A stretch of 55,164 nt of DNA from Clostridiaceae bacterium (lineage in GTDB: Bacteria; Bacillota; Clostridia; Saccharofermentanales; DTU023). The notes beneath the pieces are model-generated. The model was given only the letters and a program-made list of their open reading frames with translations. It ran no database searches and was not told where the DNA came from. The translations under genes were made by a program, and so were the position numbers. Shown here piece after piece: positions 38,815-46,622 of the stretch. The stretch spans positions 1-55,164 of the forward strand of contig JAAYQX010000039.1 of the NCBI GenBank assembly GCA_012519085.1, written 5' to 3'. Within the stretch, counting starts at the first letter, position 1. Each line of letters starts with the position of its first letter.

Positions 38815-39458
38815 TAATAATGGGTGATTATTTACAAGGCTTAAACGAAACCCTAGTTATGGTGGGGGTGTCCAGCTTCTTTTCAATTGCAATCGGACTT
38901 CCTCTGGGCATTGTGCTGGTTTTGACCCATCCGGACGGAATTGCTTCCCGGCCGAGACTGTATCGAATAATGGATGTCATTATTAATTTGTTCCGTTCGT
39001 TTCCGTTCATTATTCTGATTGTGGTCTTTAGGCCCTTGTCAGAGCTTCTGACAGGCCGTTCTTCCGGCACACCGGCTATGACGGTATCGTTGACACTATC
39101 AGCAATCCCTTTCATTGCGCGGATTATGGAGACCAGTATCAATGAGGTAGGAACGGGTGTGATTGAGGCAGCTCTGGCGATGGGTACGTCTATACCCAGG
39201 CTGATCACTAAAGTATTAGTGCCGGAATCTTTGCCGGCCCTGATCAAAGGTATGACCACAACCGTCATCAATATTATCGGTTATTCGGCTATGGCCGGCG
39301 TGGTTGGCGGCGGCGGGTTAGGCGATCTGGCTATACGCTGGGGTTTGTATAATCGCCATACAGAGAAGCTGGTGGTTGCAGTTCTTATGATCGTAGCCCT
39401 AGTGCAAATAGTTCAACTGCTTGGTAACGCTCTCAGCAGAGCGATTGACCATAGATAG
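38811..39458 (+). CDS. metI: Methionine ABC transporter permease MetI
   Basis: LNETLVMVGVSSFFSIAIGLPLGIVLV; SAMAGVVGGGGLGDLAIRWGLYNR. Confidence 0.94.
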   Translation: MIIMGDYLQGLNETLVMVGVSSFFSIAIGLPLGIVLVLTHPDGIASRPRLYRIMDVIINLFRSFPFIILIVVFRPLSELLTGRSSGTPAMTVSLTLSAIPFIARIMETSINEVGTGVIEAALAMGTSIPRLITKVLVPESLPALIKGMTTTVINIIGYSAMAGVVGGGGLGDLAIRWGLYNRHTEKLVVAVLMIVALVQIVQLLGNALSRAIDHR

Positions 39459-39512
39459 AAATTAAGGTCTGAGCTTGTCAGACAAAATACTTATTATTGT
39501 GAGGTAGAAAAA

Positions 39513-40349
39513 ATGAAAAAGAAAAATGTTTTGATTTTGGTATTGGTATTCATCCTGGTTTTTACGGCAGTGATAGGTGCTTCCTGCGGCAAAAAAGAAA
39601 CCAAAGAAGATGAGATTGTGATCGGTGTTTCACCATCCCCTCATGCTGATATTGTCAAGCAGGTGGTGGAAGATCTGCAAAAAGATGGTGTCAAAGTTAC
39701 GATTAAAGAGTATTCGGACTATGTCCAGCCCAATATCGATCTGGCAGAAAAAGAGATTGATGCCAATTTCTTCCAACATATTCCGTATTTTGAGGAATTT
39801 ATTGCTGAGCGCGATTTGAAACTGTCCAATCTGGGCGGTATTCATATTGAGCCAATGGGTATTTATTCCAAAAACATCAAATCTTTGGAAGAGTTGAAAG
39901 ACGGCGATGAGGTCATGATTCCTAACGATACCACGAACTGCGGCCGCGCCCTATTGCTGCTGCAAGCTCAAGGTCTGATTAAGCTTGGTGTCGATAGTGT
40001 AACTGCTACGGAAAAAGATGTGACGGAGAATCGTCTGAACCTAAAATTTACAGCTTTAGAGGCTGCAGCAATCCCGACGGTCTATGGTGATGCCGCGATT
40101 GCAGTTATTAACGGTAATTATGCTATCCAGCACGGTCTGAATCCGGTCAAGGACGCGCTAGCCATTGAGGGTGCTGAATCGCCCTATGTCAATATTATTG
40201 CTGTTCGCACCGAGGAACTTGAGGCTGAGAAATTTCAGAAGCTGATTGCTGCACTGCAGACGGAAAAAGTGAAGAAATTTATTGAAGAGACCTATGATGG
40301 TTCTGTGGTGCCTGCCTTTACCAATGCCAAGGGTGAAAAGGTAGATTAG
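39513..40349 (+). CDS. metQ: Methionine ABC transporter substrate-binding lipoprotein MetQ
   Basis: NLPA family: VIGVSPSPHADIVKQV...EKEIDANFFQHIPYFEEF...MIPNDTTNCGRALLLLQAQGLIKL. Confidence 0.94.
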   Translation: MKKKNVLILVLVFILVFTAVIGASCGKKETKEDEIVIGVSPSPHADIVKQVVEDLQKDGVKVTIKEYSDYVQPNIDLAEKEIDANFFQHIPYFEEFIAERDLKLSNLGGIHIEPMGIYSKNIKSLEELKDGDEVMIPNDTTNCGRALLLLQAQGLIKLGVDSVTATEKDVTENRLNLKFTALEAAAIPTVYGDAAIAVINGNYAIQHGLNPVKDALAIEGAESPYVNIIAVRTEELEAEKFQKLIAALQTEKVKKFIEETYDGSVVPAFTNAKGEKVD

Positions 40350-40505
40350 GCTTGAATTAAGTATTTTTATAGAAAAGAAATTAGAGGTTTAGAGTATCTG
40401 GGCTGACAAATTTATAAATGTGATCTGATTTGCCATGGCTTATGCGAATATTTATAATTAGCTGAATATACTATAACTCATATATAGTTCGGGAAAGGCG
40501 TAGAA

Positions 40506-43500
40506 ATGGCGAAACGATCATTTGCCAAAGTCGGGGTCAAGGGCAAGCCTGGCACGATTGTTGTGATAATGATTCTGGTCATCCTGCTGAGCCTGGTGGC
40601 GATCTTCGGTATCAGGCTTGGCGGGGAGACTCAAATTAAAGGCGCCCGGGATATTCGTTTTGGTATTGATATCAGAGGTGGGGTAGAGGCAATCTTTACC
40701 CCACAAGGCTTTGAGGGCAAGCCTACTGCGGAGCAGATGGATGCTGCCAGCCGTATCATCAACCAGAGGTTGGATAATCGGCAGATCCTGGACCGTGATG
40801 TAATAGTCGGACGTGACAGCGACCGGATAATTGTGCGCTTCCCCTGGAAAGCTGACGAAGCAGACTTCAATCCGGAAGAGGCGTTGCAAGAACTGGGCGA
40901 GATGGCTCTTCTGACTTTCCGTGAGCCCGACGGCACCGTAGCCCTGACCGGAGCCGATGTTAAGCAAGCTCGTTTCGGTGTGGATCCCAATAGCCGCAGT
41001 CCGGTTGTTCTGCTGGAGCTGCAAGAACAGGGGCGAGAAAAATTTGCTGAGGTAACCACCCGCTTGGCGGTCAATCAGGAAGTTCTGGCTATTTATATGG
41101 ATGACCAGGTGATCAGCCTTCCATCTGTAAGAGTGCCGATTCTCGATGGACAAGCCGAGATCTCCGGCAATTTTACTACCGAATCTGCCTCAGAACTGGC
41201 GCAGACTATTAATGCCGGCGCCTTGCCTTTTGCACTTAAAGCGACCAGTTCATCTACTATTAGTCCCAGCCTGGGTCAGGATTCACTCAAAGTAATGGTG
41301 ATAAGTGGCATTATAGCCTTGCTGCTTCTCAGCATTTTTATGCTATTGTATTATCGTTTGACCGGTTTTGTTGCCTGTCTGTCTCTCTACACGCAGGTTG
41401 CCGGCATTTTACTGGCTATTTCCGTCCCGCAACAAACTCTGACCTTGCAAGGTATTGCCGGCATTATTCTCTCGATCGGCATGGGTGTAGATGCCAATGT
41501 CATTATATCGGAGCGTATCAAAGAAGAGCTTAATGCCGGCTATAATCTGCCCGTTGCACTCAGTAATGGCTTTACCAGAGCATTCTCATCAGTCTTTGAT
41601 GGCAATGTGACGGTAGCAATTGCTGCTGCCATGCTGATGTTTTTCGGTTCAGGCACTACCTTGTCTTTCGGCTATTCACTGTTGGTGGGAGTAATCATGA
41701 ACGGGATCACCGGCGTTTGGATGACTAGACTGATGATTGGTTCTTTAGCCAGCAACAAGTATTTCCAAAATCCTTGGCTCTATGGCAAGCGCAAAACAGA
41801 TAGTAAATCTGACAGAGAGCCCTATGATTACTGTGGGCATGTGCATATTTTTGCGCTTTTATCCTCTGTGCTGATTGTGGCAGGTGTTGTTGTATCGGCA
41901 GTTAGAGGTGTCAATCTGGATATTGATTTCCGCGGTGGCAGTATTATCAATTATGCTTATGAGGGCCAGATAGATCCGGAAGAGGCCAGTTCATTGTTAA
42001 AAACTGAACTTGACCAGGAAGTTAGCGCCCAGACAATAGTGTCCCGGGCCGATAGCAGGACAGAAATCTCTTTCAATATTGCCGGCAATCAGTCTTTAAC
42101 TCCTGAACAACTGGACCATGTAACCAGGGCACTGGAGCAAGCATATCCGAATGCCAATGTCAGGCTTTCCTCTTCACAGTTGGTTGATCCTCTGATCGGC
42201 AAGGAAATGCTATTAAATGGCCTTAAGGCCATGGTGCTGGCTTCACTCCTGATAATTATCTATATTTGGTTCTCATTCCGAAGTATGTCCGGTCCGTCCG
42301 CCGGAGTGATGGCTTTGTTAGCTCTATTGCACGATATTCTAACTGTATTTTTCTTTGTTGTTTTGATCGGCAATGCTATTAACGAAACCATCATCGCAGT
42401 GGTTCTCACTATTTTGGGCTGGTCAATCAATGATACGATTGTGGTCTATGATCGCATCCGTGAAAATATTCGTCTGACCGGCGGCACAGTTCCTCTGGAT
42501 GAACTGGTAAATAAATCGATTCGCCAATCACTGTCACGGTCCATAAATACTTCGATAGCAACGTTCCTGGCAGTCGCTGTAGCCTTTATCTTCGGTCAGC
42601 TCTACGGCCTGTCCAGTATTACTGAATTTGCCTTACCCATGATGTTTGGAATTGCTGCCGGCACCTACTCATCGCTCTTTCTGTCCAGTCCATTATGGGT
42701 GCGCTGGAAACAAAGAGGGGGGCGCACCGGTTACCATGCCGGAGCCAATGCTGTGGCCTTGCTGTTGGCACTGCTCACGGCTATCAGTCTGATTAATTTA
42801 CCGGCTAGGCCTGTTCTAGCTGCAGGTGAGGCTGTAATTACCACTACTGCGCAAGTTGACGAAAGTGAACTCGGAGACGAAAGTGAAATTGAAGACGAAA
42901 GTGAACTTGCAGCCGAAGCGGCTGATTCTGAAACCGAAATCGAAACCGAAGCAACAATTGCGACATCGGTAGCCGAAGCCCCTGACAGTAAGATAGATGA
43001 AACAGATGAAATAGAAGAAGTAAAAGAAATTAGTGATTATTGGCCGCAGCTCGAAGACATTAAGGCAAAAGCTTACTTAGTTCTTGATGCTGGAACCGGG
43101 GAAGTTATTATCGATCACAACGGCTATAAGCGGCTGCCTATGGCAAGTACTACCAAGATCCTAACGGCGCTTACAGTGCTCAATCTGCCGGATTTTGATC
43201 TTGACAGGATGGTGACAGTCTCGCCGGAGGCGACACAGCTGCCATCGTCTGTATCAGCACGGGCGGGTGTGGTGGCCGGCGAGCAGATAAGTACTGAGGA
43301 ATGTCTATATGCCCTGATGGTACATTCGGCCAATGATTGCGCTAATGTACTGGCAGAGAACTATTCTCCTTTAAAGCAAGGAACGGCTGTGGAGAAACGA
43401 AATGCATTTTGTACCCTAGCTAACGAACTTGCCCATAAATTAGGCGCTAAAAATACAGCCATAACTAATCCCAGCGGCTTTACTCAAGGTGACCATTATT

Positions 43501-44243
43501 CAACAGCTTATGATCTGGCATTGCTGTCCCAAGCAGGCTTAAAAAATGAAATGTTTCACAAACTGGTAACAACCAGTGTTTACCGCATGCCGGCCAACAG
43601 CAAACATCCGGTTGCAGGATGGAAGATACTCCACAACACTAATAAACTGGTTTTGGCCTCTCCGGAATTATACGGCTCAAGTCGCTTCAAGAGCTATGAT
43701 GGCGTCAAAACAGGTACAACCAGCCGGGCCGGCTATTGTCTGGTCGGTGCCGGAACAACTCATGATGACCGTCTGCTGATTGGCGTTATCCTCGGCGCAG
43801 AACTGAAATGTGAGGGTCATCCGCTGGGCATTGATGTTCTGATGCGGTCTTTGCTGGAAGCAGGAGCAGAAAAGCTGGGTGTTGTTCCGCAGGGACAAGA
43901 TGCGGGCAATCGCGGCCAGGCCTATTCCGGCTATCGGCCGACCTCTGGCGATCCCGGCTGGCCGACAGCGACCAGCCATTCAACATATCCGGCGAGCGAT
44001 ATTGTTAATAGCCAAGAAACAATTACTGATAATCCAGATGCAGAACCTGAACCTGTATCGACAGCAGTGGAAAATGAAAATGTGCCGACAATCAACGTGG
44101 AGCTTGCTAAGGACAGTTCCGGATTTAGTTTATCATCGCTAAGCTGGGTTTTATTTTCTCTGCTGATTATCGGTCTGATTATTGTACTCATATTTTTAGG
44201 ACGTAGCATCAGAAGAGATAATCAACGCCGGCGCAGGAGATAA
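40506..44243 (+). CDS. SecD-SecF fused in frame to a D-alanyl-D-alanine carboxypeptidase (peptidase S11)
   Basis: SecD (FGIDIRGGVEAIFTP...GIAGIILSIGMGVDANVIISERIKEEL), SecF (LDIDFRGGSIINY...GWSINDTIVVYDRIREN), then S11 motifs STTK (MASTTKILTALTVL), SAN (HSANDC), KTG (DGVKTGTTSRAG) and C-terminal TM anchor. Confidence 0.93.
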   Translation: MAKRSFAKVGVKGKPGTIVVIMILVILLSLVAIFGIRLGGETQIKGARDIRFGIDIRGGVEAIFTPQGFEGKPTAEQMDAASRIINQRLDNRQILDRDVIVGRDSDRIIVRFPWKADEADFNPEEALQELGEMALLTFREPDGTVALTGADVKQARFGVDPNSRSPVVLLELQEQGREKFAEVTTRLAVNQEVLAIYMDDQVISLPSVRVPILDGQAEISGNFTTESASELAQTINAGALPFALKATSSSTISPSLGQDSLKVMVISGIIALLLLSIFMLLYYRLTGFVACLSLYTQVAGILLAISVPQQTLTLQGIAGIILSIGMGVDANVIISERIKEELNAGYNLPVALSNGFTRAFSSVFDGNVTVAIAAAMLMFFGSGTTLSFGYSLLVGVIMNGITGVWMTRLMIGSLASNKYFQNPWLYGKRKTDSKSDREPYDYCGHVHIFALLSSVLIVAGVVVSAVRGVNLDIDFRGGSIINYAYEGQIDPEEASSLLKTELDQEVSAQTIVSRADSRTEISFNIAGNQSLTPEQLDHVTRALEQAYPNANVRLSSSQLVDPLIGKEMLLNGLKAMVLASLLIIIYIWFSFRSMSGPSAGVMALLALLHDILTVFFFVVLIGNAINETIIAVVLTILGWSINDTIVVYDRIRENIRLTGGTVPLDELVNKSIRQSLSRSINTSIATFLAVAVAFIFGQLYGLSSITEFALPMMFGIAAGTYSSLFLSSPLWVRWKQRGGRTGYHAGANAVALLLALLTAISLINLPARPVLAAGEAVITTTAQVDESELGDESEIEDESELAAEAADSETEIETEATIATSVAEAPDSKIDETDEIEEVKEISDYWPQLEDIKAKAYLVLDAGTGEVIIDHNGYKRLPMASTTKILTALTVLNLPDFDLDRMVTVSPEATQLPSSVSARAGVVAGEQISTEECLYALMVHSANDCANVLAENYSPLKQGTAVEKRNAFCTLANELAHKLGAKNTAITNPSGFTQGDHYSTAYDLALLSQAGLKNEMFHKLVTTSVYRMPANSKHPVAGWKILHNTNKLVLASPELYGSSRFKSYDGVKTGTTSRAGYCLVGAGTTHDDRLLIGVILGAELKCEGHPLGIDVLMRSLLEAGAEKLGVVPQGQDAGNRGQAYSGYRPTSGDPGWPTATSHSTYPASDIVNSQETITDNPDAEPEPVSTAVENENVPTINVELAKDSSGFSLSSLSWVLFSLLIIGLIIVLIFLGRSIRRDNQRRRRR
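42858..42911 (+). repeat. Three 18-bp imperfect tandem repeats in the SecDF-carboxypeptidase linker
   Basis: gacgaaagtgaactcgga / gacgaaagtgaaattgaa / gacgaaagtgaacttgca. Confidence 0.9.
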
Positions 44244-44322
44244 TTCACTAACGAGTATTCAAGAGCATTTGGCGTAAAAACAATAAAATCTGCAGCTTTC
44301 GTTAAATAATTTGATTTGCAGC

Positions 44323-44351
44323 TTGACAAGCGAATTATTGCCTGTTAACAT
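44323..44351 (+). promoter_or_regulatory. Promoter for rplM-rpsI
   Basis: TTGACA - 17 nt - TAACAT. Confidence 0.75.
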
Positions 44352-44353
44352 AG

Positions 44354-44405
44354 CGAAGCGTGTTTAAACACGCCTGGAGCAAGACTCCGGCTAGATTGAT
44401 AGGGA
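44354..44405 (+). promoter_or_regulatory. Putative L13 ribosomal protein leader
   Basis: Short structured leader: GCGTGTTTAAACACGC and CTGGAGcaagaCTCCGG hairpins immediately before the rplM SD. Confidence 0.6.
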
Positions 44406-44412
44406 GGATTCC

Positions 44413-44841
44413 ATGAAGACATATTTTGCCAAAGAAGGCGAAGTCGAGCGCAAATGGTATGTGGTTGATGCCGAGGGGAAAACCCTGGGCCGTCTTGCCA
44501 CTGCTATCGCAAGTATTTTGCGTGGCAAGCACAAAGCCGAATTTACGCCTTTTGTTGATACAGGCGATTTTGTAATCGTCATCAACGCAGCCAAGGTAGC
44601 CGTGACCGGCAATAAGGAACAGCAAAAGATCTATCGCCGCCATTCCGGTTATCCGGGCGGCCTGAAAGAGATTCCTTATAAACGAGTGATGGCCACTCAT
44701 CCGGAACGGATTCTTGAACATGCAATCAAAGGCATGCTGCCTAAGAACACACTGGGTCGTCAGATGTATCGCAAACTAAAAGTGTACGCCGGGCCTGAGC
44801 ATCCGCATGCTGCACAGCAGCCAGAGAGCATTGAGCTTTGA
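44413..44841 (+). CDS. rplM: 50S ribosomal protein L13
   Basis: [31 protein letters not shown]. Confidence 0.97.
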   Translation: MKTYFAKEGEVERKWYVVDAEGKTLGRLATAIASILRGKHKAEFTPFVDTGDFVIVINAAKVAVTGNKEQQKIYRRHSGYPGGLKEIPYKRVMATHPERILEHAIKGMLPKNTLGRQMYRKLKVYAGPEHPHAAQQPESIEL

Positions 44842-44862
44842 TGAGCCAGAGGGAGAATTAGA

Positions 44863-45267
44863 ATGGCAACAAATAAAAAAGATTATTTTTATGGTACAGG
44901 TCGCCGCAAGCGCTCAATCGCCCGTGTCCGCATCTATCCCGGCAAGGGTGATATTGTGATTAACGGCAAAGATATCGACGACTATCTTGAGATGGAAACC
45001 TTGCGCTATATTGTGCGTCAACCCTTAAATGAGGTGAATGCAGCCGATCAGTATTCCATCATTGTCAATGTACATGGCGGCGGCATTGCCGGTCAGGCAG
45101 GAGCCATTCGCCATGGCATTTCCCGCGCACTGGTCGAGGCGGACGAGGAGAAATACAAAACACCATTAAAACGTGCAGGTTTCTTGACCCGTGATTCCCG
45201 CGTCAAGGAGCGCAAAAAATACGGTCTTAAAAAAGCCCGCAAGGCTTCACAGTTCTCCAAGCGCTAA
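44863..45267 (+). CDS. rpsI: 30S ribosomal protein S9
   Basis: [20 protein letters not shown]...[17 protein letters not shown]. Confidence 0.97.
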   Translation: MATNKKDYFYGTGRRKRSIARVRIYPGKGDIVINGKDIDDYLEMETLRYIVRQPLNEVNAADQYSIIVNVHGGGIAGQAGAIRHGISRALVEADEEKYKTPLKRAGFLTRDSRVKERKKYGLKKARKASQFSKR

Positions 45268-45283
45268 TCTTGTTTGTTTAAAT

Positions 45284-45336
45284 GCAGACCGGGCCGGACG
45301 GTGCAGTAAGCACTGGTCGGTAGGTCTGCTTTTTAC
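45284..45336 (+). terminator. Branched terminator after rpsI
   Basis: GCAGACC...GGTCTGC enclosing GTGCagtaaGCAC, followed by TTTTT. Confidence 0.85.
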
Positions 45337-45431
45337 TGCCGCCATACCGGCTTTAATCTTTGTCTCCCACAAAAGATGCCGGTTTTGATAGAATTGTGCC
45401 AAGACGGAATAATTGATTTAAATAACAGACG

Positions 45432-45902
45432 GTGAGTTTCGTGCAGACCTTTTCTTTTATCAGTAAAACAGCGGAAGAAACCGCTGCCTGGGCGTCCAGA
45501 CTGGCCGATCTGCTGCAGGCCGGCGATGTTCTGGCTTTAGACGGCGATCTGGGTGCAGGTAAGACAACTCTCGTTTCCGGTCTGGCCCGCCGGCTTGGTG
45601 TCAAAGGCCAAGTTGCTAGCCCCACTTTCACGCTCCTGCGTGATCATGAAGCGGGCGAACGGGGAACGGCGCTGTATCATTTTGATGCCTACCGCTTGTC
45701 TGGAGTTGACGAATGGTATGAATCCGGCTTTGACGAATATATCACGGCTGATGGGATCACTGCCATTGAATGGGCACAAGTGATCCGTGAGGCTCTGCCT
45801 CCAGAGACAATCAGCATCACACTTGAGAGGCTCGGTGCGAATGAGCGCCGGATCACTGTCAACTGGTCCGATGCCAGGCCGCTGCATACAACAATATCTT
45901 AG
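45432..45902 (+). CDS. tsaE: tRNA threonylcarbamoyladenosine biosynthesis ATPase TsaE
   Basis: LDGDLGAGKTTLVSGLARRLG; VASPTFTLL; HFDAYRL; GTG start. Confidence 0.94.
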   Translation: MSFVQTFSFISKTAEETAAWASRLADLLQAGDVLALDGDLGAGKTTLVSGLARRLGVKGQVASPTFTLLRDHEAGERGTALYHFDAYRLSGVDEWYESGFDEYITADGITAIEWAQVIREALPPETISITLERLGANERRITVNWSDARPLHTTIS

Positions 45903-45911
45903 GAGGCAAAA

Positions 45912-46622
45912 ATGCTGATACTGGCATCTGATACATCAGGTAAGAGTCTCTCGGTCGCATTATGTGATGAGGAGAGCATAATTGCGGAAGCAACACTGAA
46001 TCTGGGCTACAAGCATTCAGTGACCTATCAGCCGCTGATTGCTGATCTGCTTGCGCGTTCCAACCGCCGCAAGGAAGAGATTGATCTCTTTGTCTGTGCT
46101 ACAGGGCCCGGTTCTTTTACCGGCATCCGGATTGGCATTGCCGCCGTCAAGACAATGGCCTGGGCATTAAATAAACCTGCGGTCGGTGTCTCAAGTCTGG
46201 AGGTTTTAGCGGCAGCTTTTCCTGGCAGTATGGTCTGCCCGGCTATTGATGCTCGCAGTGGGCGTGTATTCTCAGCTCTCTATGATAACGGTGATAATTT
46301 ACAGGAATTGATTATACCTGCAAATCATCAGGCGGCAGATCTATGGACTGCCATCTCACAACTCGAACTCTGTCAACACCAAATGATTGTGGTGGGCGAT
46401 GGCTTGCCAGCTGTTAAGTCAGCCTATCCTGGGGAATATCGGAGTTTGCCGAAGACGTTATGGACCGGTCCGGAGTTTTGGCCCCCCCGCGCCTCGATCC
46501 TCAGTCGGCTGGGGCTGACCAAATACCGAGACGGCGAAAGTGGCGACCCTTTAGCCCTAATGCCGCAATACCTGGCCTTGTCGCAAGCGGAGCGGATAAA
46601 AAAACAACAGGAGCAAGCGTAA
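45912..46622 (+). CDS. tsaB: tRNA threonylcarbamoyladenosine biosynthesis protein TsaB
   Basis: ILASDTSGKSLSVALCDEE; ATGPGSFTGIRIGIAAVKTMAWA. Confidence 0.94.
   Translation: MLILASDTSGKSLSVALCDEESIIAEATLNLGYKHSVTYQPLIADLLARSNRRKEEIDLFVCATGPGSFTGIRIGIAAVKTMAWALNKPAVGVSSLEVLAAAFPGSMVCPAIDARSGRVFSALYDNGDNLQELIIPANHQAADLWTAISQLELCQHQMIVVGDGLPAVKSAYPGEYRSLPKTLWTGPEFWPPRASILSRLGLTKYRDGESGDPLALMPQYLALSQAERIKKQQEQA

Noticed and set aside
40518-41153. 211-aa minus-strand ORF (and 40631..41074)
   Set aside because: Antisense shadow over secD, no recognisable motif.
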